Below the pieces are notes generated by a model, which did no database searches, had not been told where the DNA came from, and worked only from the letters and a program-made list of their open reading frames with translations. Of a stretch of DNA of 13,080 nt, positions 1 through 7,113 are shown in pieces. The position numbers and the translations under genes are program-made. This stretch comes from Bacillota bacterium (GTDB lineage Bacteria; Bacillota; Clostridia; Christensenellales; CAG-138): positions 1 through 13,080 of the forward strand of contig JAEWWD010000127.1 of assembly GCA_023396535.1 (NCBI GenBank), given 5' to 3'. Each line of letters starts with the position of its first letter. The stretch's first letter is position 1.

Positions 1-873
1 GCCCCACTCCGTGCAGCCCCACACCCGCTCATCTTCGGTGCAAAGGCCGTTAAGCTGTGAGCCGGGGTTGAAGCCGTAGGAGATATGGGCGAGGCGGTAC
101 ATGCGCTCGTCGTGGAAGGCAGCCAGCCACTTGGATATGAATTTCGCTTCCGCGCCGCCCTGCACGTCCCTGATAACGCCCTCCTCGATGGTCAGGCGGA
201 CGGGCGCTTTGAGCACGCCGAGCTCCGCTTCGCCGCCGCCGGAGAAGGAGCCGTCGAATACGATTGTACCATTGATCGACTCTTCGATGGGCGCCCAGCC
301 CATCTGGCCGGTTAAAAAGTGCGCGCCCGGCGTCGCGGCGTCCAGCTCGTTGAGTATGGGGCGGCTGTGATCGTTGTCGAATTCCACGTCCGTACCGGCG
401 GGGGTGGTGACGCGCATATGGCTTGCCTTGGCGGTGAGCGCCACCAGCGTGTTCTGAAAATCCGCCTGCAGGCCCATATCCAGATTGGCGATGCAGCGGA
501 ACACCTGCTCGCTGTCAAGGCCGCCCAGGAACAGATAGCGCGTCCTTCCGTTGAGCATGGCGGTCGTCCAGGGGGAACTGTAGAGAAGCCACTGGGTGTT
601 GAACTCCACCCAGACGTCGGATTCGGGGATGGCGGCTTTCAGGCCGTCCGCCATGCGGGACTCTGCCACCTTGCCATAGCCGTGGGGCGTGGAGTGCCAG
701 GCAAGCATGACCTTGCCGCCCAGCGCTTCCGCGGCCTGCGCCACCGCAATGGCCGGCGCGGTATCTGAAACGGAGTCGATTGTGATGAGCACCGATTCGC
801 CGGGCCGCACCTTGCACATATCCCTTGCGATGACATAGCCCGCCCGGCCCATTTCAAGCGCGTATCTGTCCAT
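1..873 (-). CDS. NicX/aminopeptidase-T-like (M29-related) protein, C-terminus cut by window edge
   Basis: The frame stays open for 291 codons from an ATG at 873-871 to the window edge, with no stop, so the C-terminus is missing. An AGGAGGT ribosome binding site lies at 879-885, five bases before the start. The protein resembles COG2309, the group that holds aminopeptidase T (M29)-like proteins and the 2,5-dihydroxypyridine dioxygenase NicX. Features I see are an N-terminal alpha/beta part (VRPGESVLITIDS, then ALGGKVMLAWHSTPHG), a middle MRVTTPAGTDVEF stretch, and a late region GQMGWAPIEESINGTIVFDG followed by ISYGFNPGSQLNG and EDERVWGCTEWG. The family is usually some 330-370 residues, so about 50-80 are missing, and the full metal site cannot be checked. 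It is the last visible gene of the minus-strand cluster, 12 bases after the DUF917 gene. It could be a metallo-hydrolase/peptidase or a ring-opening enzyme; the sequence does not decide. Confidence 0.85.
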   Translation of the reverse strand, partial: MDRYALEMGRAGYVIARDMCKVRPGESVLITIDSVSDTAPAIAVAQAAEALGGKVMLAWHSTPHGYGKVAESRMADGLKAAIPESDVWVEFNTQWLLYSSPWTTAMLNGRTRYLFLGGLDSEQVFRCIANLDMGLQADFQNTLVALTAKASHMRVTTPAGTDVEFDNDHSRPILNELDAATPGAHFLTGQMGWAPIEESINGTIVFDGSFSGGGEAELGVLKAPVRLTIEEGVIRDVQGGAEAKFISKWLAAFHDERMYRLAHISYGFNPGSQLNGLCTEDERVWGCTEWG

Positions 874-885
874 GGCTGACCTCCT

Positions 886-2016
886 TTATTTTTTCATGAC
901 CTCGCGGATGGAGACGTGCTCGATATCGTAGCCGAAGTATTTGGGCGTGAGCACGTCGTAGCATTCCTGACAGTCGAGCTGCGGTTTGCAGGGCACGCCC
1001 ACCAGCGCGATATGCTGCCCCACATAGGAGAGCGGATTGGGTACGGGCTCGCCGGTATCGGTATCTATGGCGGCGATGATGTCGGGGCTGGTGACATAAG
1101 GCTCGCCGTTCTTCCAAACGATGTGGTTCTCGTTCTTGAACCAGTACTTGAACTCGTCCGCGCCGCAATCGACGGTGACGGTGCCCCAATAGTAGCCTAT
1201 GGCGTCGTAATCGTCCTTCTTTGCGATGGTCCCGCGGCAAAGCTCGTAACCGCCGATGGCCGCCACCAGTTCCTGAACGGGATCTTTGCCGGCTTCTTTG
1301 GCCTCGCGGAGCAGCTTGCCCGCCGCATAGCACTCGCTCAACGTGCCGGGGATCAGCGTTTCCCTTAAGCCTTTGCCGTCGAGCACCATGCCGGCCTGTC
1401 CGGCGAGCCCGTAACCCGCCACGCTGATGAGCTTGCCGATCTTCTCAATCACGCGGGGATTGATGGCTTCTTTGATGATGCAGACGTCGCCCCATTCGTC
1501 CACCGATGCGACCGGTAAAATGGGCTTATGCTGATAATTGAACGTAATCTGTACGATTTCGGGGATTGCGCGGGAGGTATAATCGCCGTCCACGGTAACC
1601 ATGCCAAGTTTGGAGGCTGCGGCCATGGGCCCCGGCGTATTTGCGCCCGCCAGCTCAATGGGGACAACCACGTCGAACTTCTTGCCGATGTATTCGCCCA
1701 GCGCGAGTATGGCCTTGGCCAGCCTGTCCCCCTCAAGATTGACGCTGGTCGCCTCCGTCATGCCGTAGCCGGCCATTTCGGCTTTCGTTTCCGGGCTGTG
1801 CGGAGCGATGGAGCCCATCAGAAACGGGCATACGCTCAGCGCGTCGTCGGGGATCTCGTTCACGTCCACCCAGCCGACCTCCCGGCCGGCCTCAAGCTCA
1901 CCCATCAGGGAGCGTATGCCGTTTGCGGGCAAACCACCGCCGCCGGTTGCGTAAAACGTGCAGCCGCGTACGAAGTCTTCTACTTCCTGCCGGGTTTTCA
2001 GCTTCATCGTTGGCAT
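886..2016 (-). CDS. DUF917 / S-methyl-thiohydantoin desulfurase-like protein A
   Basis: This 376-residue protein is a full-length member of the DUF917 family, now called S-Me-THD-like and described as related to hydantoinase/oxoprolinase proteins. A glycine-rich loop, ATGGGG (about residues 23-28), opens the N-terminal domain. The C-terminal half carries the family pattern of an NG..Y.T.PDII..DT.TG.P stretch near residues 300-325. The start ATG (2016-2014) is preceded by AAGGAGG at 2028-2034, spaced 11 bases; the second ATG three codons later is a worse fit. It lies 43 bases after the nitrilase gene and 12 bases before the NicX-like gene, so it is very probably co-transcribed with them. It is a distant paralogue of the protein at 4108-5223. 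The substrate is unknown; a cyclic imide or hydantoin-type substrate is inference from the family name and the neighbours. Confidence 0.9.
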   Translation of the reverse strand: MPTMKLKTRQEVEDFVRGCTFYATGGGGLPANGIRSLMGELEAGREVGWVDVNEIPDDALSVCPFLMGSIAPHSPETKAEMAGYGMTEATSVNLEGDRLAKAILALGEYIGKKFDVVVPIELAGANTPGPMAAASKLGMVTVDGDYTSRAIPEIVQITFNYQHKPILPVASVDEWGDVCIIKEAINPRVIEKIGKLISVAGYGLAGQAGMVLDGKGLRETLIPGTLSECYAAGKLLREAKEAGKDPVQELVAAIGGYELCRGTIAKKDDYDAIGYYWGTVTVDCGADEFKYWFKNENHIVWKNGEPYVTSPDIIAAIDTDTGEPVPNPLSYVGQHIALVGVPCKPQLDCQECYDVLTPKYFGYDIEHVSIREVMKK

Positions 2017-2059
2017 GGTTACTGGTTCCTCCTTGTTTGTTTGATAGATGAAGAAAATA

Positions 2060-2896
2060 TCAGGAGCTTTTATGGCCGTACAACACTCTGGGATCAGCGC
2101 CTATGGCTTCGGAGGCCATATAATCCGCCACATATCCCGGCTCTAAGCGCAGTTGTGCGACCATATCCAAGTCCACCGTGCACATGCCGAGCATCTGTTC
2201 GTCGTAGCCAAGCTGCAATATGGGCCTTCCGTCAGGTCCGCACACAAGGCTGCGCCCGAAGAGCCTCAGATCCCCGAACGTGCCGGCGTGGTTGACCGCC
2301 GCGGTGAAATACTGGTTTTCCAGCGCGCGGGAAGGCACATTGAGCATCCAGGCGTTTTCATCCTGTATCCGCCACGCAGAAGGGATAAACACGATCTCTG
2401 CGCCCGCGGCGCACAGGTACCGCGAGGGCTCCGGAAAGCCGATGTCATAGCAGATGAGTATGCCGATTTTTCCGAAGTCCGTATCGAACACGGGGAATCC
2501 GCCGCCCCTCTCAAAATAATGCCGTTCGTTCGCAAACGCGAAAACTTTGCGGTATTCTCCCGCGCAGCGGCCGCCGCGGTCATACAGGCGGGCGGCGTTA
2601 TAATAGAGCCCGTTCTCATTTACGCACAGCCCGGCGATGACGTATATGCCGCATTCGGACGCGACCGCGCCCATGGCGTCGTCTATCCTCTCACGCCACT
2701 CGTCGCTCAGAGTAAACAGCCTGTCCCCCAATAGTTCCAGTTGGTACCCCGTAAAGCACAGCTCGGGCAGCAGCACGATGTCCGCGCCCATATTTGCCGC
2801 GCCGCGCACCATGGATATCGCGTTTTCAAGGTTCGCCTGCACATTGCCGAGCCGCGCCCGTGTCTGGGCCAGCGCGATGTTGACCGTTCTTGCCAT
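2060..2896 (-). CDS. nitrilase-superfamily carbon-nitrogen hydrolase (amidase/N-carbamoylase type)
   Basis: This is a 278-residue cytoplasmic C-N hydrolase. The Glu-Lys-Cys catalytic triad is visible: E45 in VLLPELCFTG, K117 in GEYRKVFAF, and C149 in GILICYDIGFPEPSR. Length and motifs fit nitrilase-superfamily amidases and N-carbamoyl amino acid hydrolases, which cleave a non-peptide C-N bond and release ammonia. The exact substrate cannot be read. I start it at the ATG 2896-2894 (MARTVNIALAQ), because that is where family similarity begins. The open frame continues upstream to 3049, but that would overlap the end of the DUF1177 gene and add a low-complexity basic stretch. The only ribosome binding site is a weak GGAAAG, which abuts a G+C-rich hairpin at 2910-2941. 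Within this cluster it may act on a ring-opened (carbamoyl or amide) intermediate. Confidence 0.93.
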   Translation of the reverse strand: MARTVNIALAQTRARLGNVQANLENAISMVRGAANMGADIVLLPELCFTGYQLELLGDRLFTLSDEWRERIDDAMGAVASECGIYVIAGLCVNENGLYYNAARLYDRGGRCAGEYRKVFAFANERHYFERGGGFPVFDTDFGKIGILICYDIGFPEPSRYLCAAGAEIVFIPSAWRIQDENAWMLNVPSRALENQYFTAAVNHAGTFGDLRLFGRSLVCGPDGRPILQLGYDEQMLGMCTVDLDMVAQLRLEPGYVADYMASEAIGADPRVLYGHKSS

Positions 2897-2909
2897 AACC
2901 GTCTCTTTC

Positions 2910-2941
2910 CGCGCCGGCTGCGGTCCGCGAGCGCCGGCGCG
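2910..2941 (-). other. strong G+C hairpin abutting the nitrilase ribosome binding site
   Basis: Perfect 9-base arms, CGCGCCGGC (2910-2918) and GCCGGCGCG (2933-2941), enclose 14 bases that can form a further GCGG/CCGC stem. It sits in the 71-base gap between the DUF1177 stop and the nitrilase ATG. On the transcribed minus strand no T-run follows, so it is not a standard intrinsic terminator. The stem ends directly at the GGAAAG ribosome binding site. It may lower translation of the nitrilase, stabilise an mRNA end or partly attenuate transcription; which is inference. Confidence 0.6.
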
Positions 2942-2967
2942 ATTCCTTTTAGAATTGCTGGAACGCG

Positions 2968-3894
2968 TTACTGTGTCCGCTGCAAGCGCCGCATGTCGCC
3001 GTATAGTTCTTTTAATCGCGCAAACTCCGCGGCGTCGTAGAACGAGCACACGCCCGCCGTAAAATCCTTGGCCGTTTCCACGGCAAATCTCGCCGCTGCC
3101 TCAACGTCCGAAAGGTGGGTCGCGCCGGTTGCACAGCCCGCGACGGGTACTTCGGTGGTGATGGCCACGCCGACCACCGGGGCGCATGTCGTTACGGAAG
3201 GCTGCAGAATGCTGTTGAGATGATAGATGCCGTTGCCATAGGGCGTGATATCCTGCATGGTTATAGGCAGCACCACGGGCAGGCTGCCCGTAACGCGGGA
3301 CATGATGTCGAGAAGGGAGTCGCTTACGCGGAGTATGTATCCTTCCTTGACGGTAGGAGTGATGGCAAACCCGCGCTTGCAGAGTATGCGGTTGCCCTTT
3401 GTCGTGTCGATGGAAAGTATGGCGTCCGCTGTCCGCCGCGTTTCCAGCGCGTTGAGCACGGCGTCGCGAATGGGCGAGCCCATGAGCCGCACGGGGCTGT
3501 GGTCTACCGTAGGCGCGTTGGGGCAGATGTGCGTGCAGACTGTCACGTCGCCTTTGAGGCGATCCCCGCTGCGGGCCATGTCCAGCAGCTTGAGCGCGGC
3601 ACTGAGTGCGCAGAGCGCGCCGTCGCCGTCCGATACAAAGCCGGTGATTTCCGGCCGTGCCCCCAGCCCGCCCAGACGGCCGACGATGCCCAGCGTGGGG
3701 GCGGGGCCGCCTGCGCTTCTGCCGGCCGTACCCTTGATCAGCACGCTGATAAAATCCGTACGCATGCCGCCTTCGGCCACGGTTTCGCACTCCATATCCT
3801 CCGCGCCGTGGGCGGCCAACAGGGATCGTACGCTCTCGCCATTTATGTATGCGCTGTCCAGAGCTTCGTATAGTTCAATACATTGCTTCCACAT
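2968..3894 (-). CDS. DUF1177 family protein
   Basis: This 308-residue protein is a clear, full-length DUF1177 (PF06675) member. Hallmark stretches in order are LYEALDSAYINGESV near the N-terminus, PTLGIVGRLGGLGARPE, VSDGDGA, THICPNAPTVDHSPV, ILSIDTTKGNR, ITPTVKEGYILRVSDSLLDI, ITMQDITPYGNGIYHLNS and, near the C-terminus, VAGCATGATH with FYDAAEF. The family has no settled biochemical function that I know of. From memory, members often lie near PucR regulators, DUF917 proteins and M29-like peptidases, as here. The conserved Asp, His and Cys residues look enzyme-like, but this is inference. The start ATG (3894-3892) has GAGG five bases upstream; a longer frame up to 3951 lacks family similarity. 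It follows its own candidate promoter at 4007-4040. Confidence 0.93.
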   Translation of the reverse strand: MWKQCIELYEALDSAYINGESVRSLLAAHGAEDMECETVAEGGMRTDFISVLIKGTAGRSAGGPAPTLGIVGRLGGLGARPEITGFVSDGDGALCALSAALKLLDMARSGDRLKGDVTVCTHICPNAPTVDHSPVRLMGSPIRDAVLNALETRRTADAILSIDTTKGNRILCKRGFAITPTVKEGYILRVSDSLLDIMSRVTGSLPVVLPITMQDITPYGNGIYHLNSILQPSVTTCAPVVGVAITTEVPVAGCATGATHLSDVEAAARFAVETAKDFTAGVCSFYDAAEFARLKELYGDMRRLQRTQ

Positions 3895-4006
3895 ACTGTC
3901 CTCGATATTATTTTTCCGCGTGCTTTGTCGTGCGTTGCCATGACCGGACAAACAGTCCTGTTGAAAAAGAAATCGGATCCGGAAATAATATATTATGTTG
4001 ATTTAC

Positions 4007-4040
4007 AGTATACCTGATCTATCTATGTGCCGGCGCACAT
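4007..4040 (-). promoter_or_regulatory. candidate regulated promoter P2 with ATGTG-N6-CACAT operator
   Basis: Read on the minus strand, the palindrome ATGTGCGCCGGCACAT (4040-4025) is followed after exactly 12 bases by TATACT (4012-4007), a good -10 box. A 17-base spacer would put the -35 box exactly on the palindrome's central N6 (CGCCGG), which does not match TTGACA. That fits an activator-dependent promoter, or a repressor covering the -35 position. Transcription would begin near 4000, about 105 bases before the DUF1177 start. The same layout recurs at 5392-5425. Confidence 0.6.
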
Positions 4041-4055
4041 TTTCGCACCGTCGTC

Positions 4056-4073
4056 ATGTGTCCATCCACACAT
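4056..4073. repeat. second inverted repeat ATGTGT-N6-ACACAT upstream of P2
   Basis: The arms ATGTGT (4056-4061) and ACACAT (4068-4073) flank CCATCC. The half-sites match those of the operator at 4025-4040 (ATGTG/CACAT), but the inner spacing is 8 rather than 6. Its start lies 31 bases from the start of that operator, about three helical turns, so a second or auxiliary binding site for the same dimer is plausible. Confidence 0.45.
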
Positions 4074-4107
4074 TCCGGTATATTCAGCCGTATACGCCAG
4101 GAAACGC

Positions 4108-5223
4108 TCAGTTTTCTCCGTATGGAACATTGCCGCCCGTGTATCCGATTCTCGCCAGGAGCGGCTCCCAGGCGCGGAACATGGCGGGATTTTGCCACCA
4201 TTTCCCGTCCGCCTTTATCGCGCCGACGACGATACGCTCTCCAATGCGGATATCCGCGTTGGTCAGCGGCATGCCGGTCTCCCTGTCGTAGCAGCAGATA
4301 ATATCGGGCAGTGTCAGGAAGGCGGCGCCGTTTCGTGCGATCATAAGATTTTCGTTCTGGTAGAATATCGCCCAATCGCCGTTGCCGCCCGCGATATGTA
4401 CCTTGCCGTAGTCGAAGCCTTTCTCCAGTACGTTCTCGGTATTGATTACCTCGCCTTCGGTCAGGCACTTGCATTCCACTATACCCTGCGCGTGAAGCAG
4501 GTCAAACGCGTTCTTGGCTGTTCCGGCGCAGGAACGCAGGATATGGCCGATCTGCTCGCATCGGGTGACGGTCCCGCAGGGCAGCCCGTTAAGAAAATCC
4601 TCGCGGGTAACCATCCAGCCGGCTACGCCGGCCTGCATTTTGAAAGCGATGCAGATGTTCCGGCATATTTCCTCGGCCGTCTGAGCGTCGCGGGGGTCGG
4701 CTGTCCGTATGGTCAGCCGGTTGTTATACTCGTCCGCCATGACCAGCGGCGTTGTGTCAAACCCATTGATGTGCAGAAGCAGCGTATTGAGGGCGGGAAC
4801 AGCCCGCCCGGCGCCGTCCGCGTCAATAAAGGGAATGCCGCTGAGCAGGGAGGCGAGTATGGGTACAAACGTGTTGAAGCCGCCCAACTCCACGCCATAG
4901 GAATAGGCTATGGTTCGGGGAGGGTCAAGCTTTGCGGCCATTTCCAGCAGCGCGTCGAATACGTTTTTCGTGATGGCGAAGAAATCCTTGTTTTTAATGG
5001 CGGTGGGCGCGCCCATGCTTGCCGTCACGCCGGCATATCGTTCAGGCTCCATATCTTCCGGTTGATAAAGAAGTATGCGCACCGCCTTTTCAGGAAAACG
5101 CCGTTTAAACGCTTGAAGAAGCTCCAGCGCGGGTTGCAGCGGACCGCCGCCCCCACCGCCCATCAGCGTGGCGCCCCACAATACATCCAGTATCTGCTGC
5201 TCGTCCAAAGAGCGTTTTGTCAT
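4108..5223 (-). CDS. DUF917 / S-methyl-thiohydantoin desulfurase-like protein B
   Basis: This 371-residue protein is a second DUF917 family member. It has a long glycine loop, MGGGGGGPLQP (residues 21-31), an N-terminal half ending in YSYGVELGGFNTFVPILASL and IPFIDADGAGRAVP, and a C-terminal half with ARNGAAFLTLPDII and DRETGMPLTNADIRIGERI. Its resemblance to protein A at 886-2016 is clear in motif order but low in detail, so the two are old paralogues rather than a recent duplication. The start ATG (5223-5221) has GGAGAGG about eight bases upstream. It is the first gene of the minus-strand cluster, facing away from pucR, and is separated from the DUF1177 gene by a 213-base regulatory gap. 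The two DUF917 proteins could be subunits of one enzyme or act on different intermediates; the sequence does not say. Confidence 0.88.
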   Translation of the reverse strand: MTKRSLDEQQILDVLWGATLMGGGGGGPLQPALELLQAFKRRFPEKAVRILLYQPEDMEPERYAGVTASMGAPTAIKNKDFFAITKNVFDALLEMAAKLDPPRTIAYSYGVELGGFNTFVPILASLLSGIPFIDADGAGRAVPALNTLLLHINGFDTTPLVMADEYNNRLTIRTADPRDAQTAEEICRNICIAFKMQAGVAGWMVTREDFLNGLPCGTVTRCEQIGHILRSCAGTAKNAFDLLHAQGIVECKCLTEGEVINTENVLEKGFDYGKVHIAGGNGDWAIFYQNENLMIARNGAAFLTLPDIICCYDRETGMPLTNADIRIGERIVVGAIKADGKWWQNPAMFRAWEPLLARIGYTGGNVPYGEN

Positions 5224-5350
5224 ATTAATTCCTCTCCTTTCTGCGGTTGTTTATGAAGTGACTATAATTGCGAATGTGAAAAGCCGACGTATGGATTGGG
5301 TATACATCGGAACAGGAAAGGATTCACTCTGAAAGGATGCGCCGGCTTTA

Positions 5351-5379
5351 TTGCTTTCCCCGTATTGATCGCGTACAAT
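5351..5379 (+). promoter_or_regulatory. candidate sigma-A promoter for the divergent pucR gene
   Basis: TTGCTT (5351-5356) and TACAAT (5374-5379) are separated by 17 bases. Transcription would start near 5386 and give a leader of about 100 bases to the GTG start. This leader runs through the operator at 5410-5425, so the regulator could control its own gene there. Matches are 4 of 6 and 5 of 6, so this is only a candidate. Confidence 0.4.
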
Positions 5380-5391
5380 ATCTATTAATTC

Positions 5392-5425
5392 AGTATAGTC
5401 TGTTTTGGTATGTGATTTCACACAT
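5392..5425 (-). promoter_or_regulatory. candidate regulated promoter P1 with ATGTG-N6-CACAT operator
   Basis: On the minus strand the palindrome ATGTGTGAAATCACAT (5425-5410) is followed after exactly 12 bases by TATACT (5397-5392). The central N6 (TGAAAT) occupies the -35 position and is a poor -35 box. Transcription would start near 5385, about 160 bases before the first DUF917 start. The half-sites, the N6, the 12-base spacing and the -10 sequence are the same as at 4007-4040. The rest of the divergent gap (5224-5485) holds the pucR promoter candidate and no convincing gene. Confidence 0.62.
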
Positions 5426-5485
5426 ATATCTGACATCCGATTGTGGCTGTATACATCAATATTGTCTGAAAGAGGGGGACAGTCT

Positions 5486-7087
5486 GTGAAGCTGACCGTC
5501 AATGACGCACTCAAATTACAACCGCTTTGCCTGTCTGCCGTTATTGCGGGCAGTCACGGCGTCGGCAGGGAAATTCAGAGCGTTACGCTTATCGAGATAC
5601 CGGACAGGACGGAATTCCTGCAGCCGCATCTTCTGGCCATTTCCTCCCTCTACGCCGTCGCCAATGACGTGGAGGGGCAGCTCTCTCTTATCCGGCTGCT
5701 CAACGAGTATAAGGGATGCGGACTGATCCTGTTCAACGTGGGTCTTGTGGTGCCTACCATCCATCCGCGTCTGATTGAACTGTGCGACGAATTGGATTTC
5801 CCGCTCATGACCATGCCGCTGGAAATTTCCTATTATCAGGTGATCGAGGCCGTTATGGATCAGCTGCTGGAGCACCAGTCGCAGAAGCTTGAAACCTCCA
5901 TCAGCCTGTATGAAGCGTTCATGGATCAGCTGCTGGATTCCCGGGACGATTATTCTTCCATGCTGGGAATGCTGGAAAAAAACATCAACCATGGCATACT
6001 GCTTTTTAACCATAATCAGAAATGTGTATACGCGGCCTCGGGTATGCCGGAAGAGTCGCTTATTCATCAGCTTGTGAAAGAGATTCAAATCGGGCTGGGC
6101 CGCTCGGGGGATGGATTGCCCATGGGAGAGCGCGTGGCGACGATCAATAATACGCCGTATCTTCTTACTCCCGTAGTCAATAAGCACACGTATTACGGCA
6201 CGCTGATCGTCGTCGATATGGATTCCCCCACGGATCTGGACCGGCTGGCGCTTTCACAGACCCAAAAGGCTCTGTGTGTAGCCGCCTTCGGCAATGTGCG
6301 TATGGACGAATACTACGAGCGCATGAGAGGCGAATATCTGCGCGATCTGCTGCAGGGGAATTACGGGAACGAAGAGCTGATTATTTCCCAGGGACGCGAG
6401 TTGGAGTACGATGTACAAAATATCTGCTGCGTAATTGCTGCGGCCCCCTTTGCCTGCGAAGGCGAGGAGAAGGCGCGGGCGCTGAACAGCCTGTATTTGC
6501 ACGCAAGGCGCATCATGCCGGAAGATATCGTCGCCTTCGTGGAAGAGACGGTTGTCATATTGTGCAATCACAACGGGCGCAGCGATTTTATGCAGCCCGC
6601 GCGTTCGATCAGCGCCGCCGCAGAGGCGAGCTGCGGCCACGCTCCCAGTATAGGCATAGGATCGATGTGCACAAATGTGAGCGAAATTCCCCTGAGCTAT
6701 AAACGGGCGGCGGACGTCATACTGCTCAGCAGCCGTATCTACAACGCCCCGCGCTGTGAAAGCTATGCTAGCATGCGCCTGTATGACCTGCTGTTCAACA
6801 GTATCAATGAGTCCGAAGCCGCGAGGATCGTCAATTCGCTGCTTGGGCCTTTGCGCCGGTACGATAAGACCTATAACGCCAATCTGGAGCAGACGTTCTG
6901 CGCGCTGCTTAACAACAACGGCTCTACCGCGCAAGTGGCCGAAACCATGTTTCTGCATAAGAATACCGTACTGCAGCGAAGAAATAAGATCGTAAGCCTC
7001 TATAAGGGGGATCCTTTCGCTTCGCCCGAGCGGCTGCAATTTGAGCTGGCGCTTCTGCTGCAGCGGATATTCGATATTCCTACGTGA
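5486..7087 (+). CDS. PucR-family transcriptional regulator 1
   Basis: This is a 533-residue cytoplasmic regulator. The N-terminal PucR domain (about residues 1-125, opening with LTVNDALKL and GREIQSVTLIEIPD) is followed by a middle GGDEF-like/sensor part and a C-terminal helix-turn-helix of the PucR type (about 465-533, with VAETMFLHKNTVLQRRNKI). The usual family motif is HrNTv.yRl.kI, so LQRR in the recognition region is a variant. I start it at GTG 5486, where AGAGGGGGA lies just upstream and the PucR domain begins; the frame is open back to 5405, but that extension lacks a good site. It is divergent from the DUF917-led cluster with overlapping candidate promoters, the usual position for a pathway-specific regulator. 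It probably binds the ATGTG-N6-CACAT sites, though PucR of Bacillus recognises a different box, so this is inference. Confidence 0.92.
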   Translation: MKLTVNDALKLQPLCLSAVIAGSHGVGREIQSVTLIEIPDRTEFLQPHLLAISSLYAVANDVEGQLSLIRLLNEYKGCGLILFNVGLVVPTIHPRLIELCDELDFPLMTMPLEISYYQVIEAVMDQLLEHQSQKLETSISLYEAFMDQLLDSRDDYSSMLGMLEKNINHGILLFNHNQKCVYAASGMPEESLIHQLVKEIQIGLGRSGDGLPMGERVATINNTPYLLTPVVNKHTYYGTLIVVDMDSPTDLDRLALSQTQKALCVAAFGNVRMDEYYERMRGEYLRDLLQGNYGNEELIISQGRELEYDVQNICCVIAAAPFACEGEEKARALNSLYLHARRIMPEDIVAFVEETVVILCNHNGRSDFMQPARSISAAAEASCGHAPSIGIGSMCTNVSEIPLSYKRAADVILLSSRIYNAPRCESYASMRLYDLLFNSINESEAARIVNSLLGPLRRYDKTYNANLEQTFCALLNNNGSTAQVAETMFLHKNTVLQRRNKIVSLYKGDPFASPERLQFELALLLQRIFDIPT

Positions 7088-7113
7088 GGGTTGACCCGAG
7101 GAAGGCGACGCCG

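Larger units (their letters stand above)
3895..4107. other. 213-base regulatory gap inside the minus-strand cluster
   Basis: This gap is too long for simple operon spacing. It holds the candidate promoter/operator at 4007-4040, a second inverted repeat at 4056-4073 and a perfect 12-base AT palindrome, ATAATATATTAT, at 3985-3996, which would lie in the first part of the transcript. I see no coding frame with a ribosome binding site and no T-rich terminator, so read-through from the upstream DUF917 gene remains possible. Confidence 0.6.

Noticed and set aside
1528..2295. Plus-strand open frame of 255 codons across the DUF917 A and nitrilase genes
   Set aside because: It lies antisense to two well-supported genes and its protein is low-complexity and unlike any family I know.
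2897..3049. Upstream extension of the nitrilase frame
   Set aside because: It would overlap the DUF1177 coding end and run through the hairpin, and family similarity begins at the ATG at 2896.
4025..4073. Paired hairpins considered as a terminator between the DUF917 B and DUF1177 genes
   Set aside because: Stems are only six base pairs and no T-run follows on the transcribed minus strand; the shared half-sites fit operators better.
4027..5256. Long plus-strand open frame of 409 codons opposite the DUF917 B gene
   Set aside because: It is antisense to a gene with clear family motifs and has no good ribosome binding site or recognisable domain. G+C-rich codon structure explains the open frame.
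5251..5514. Minus-strand frame of 87 codons in the divergent promoter region
   Set aside because: No ribosome binding site or known motif; it covers the promoter and operator signals and the start of pucR.
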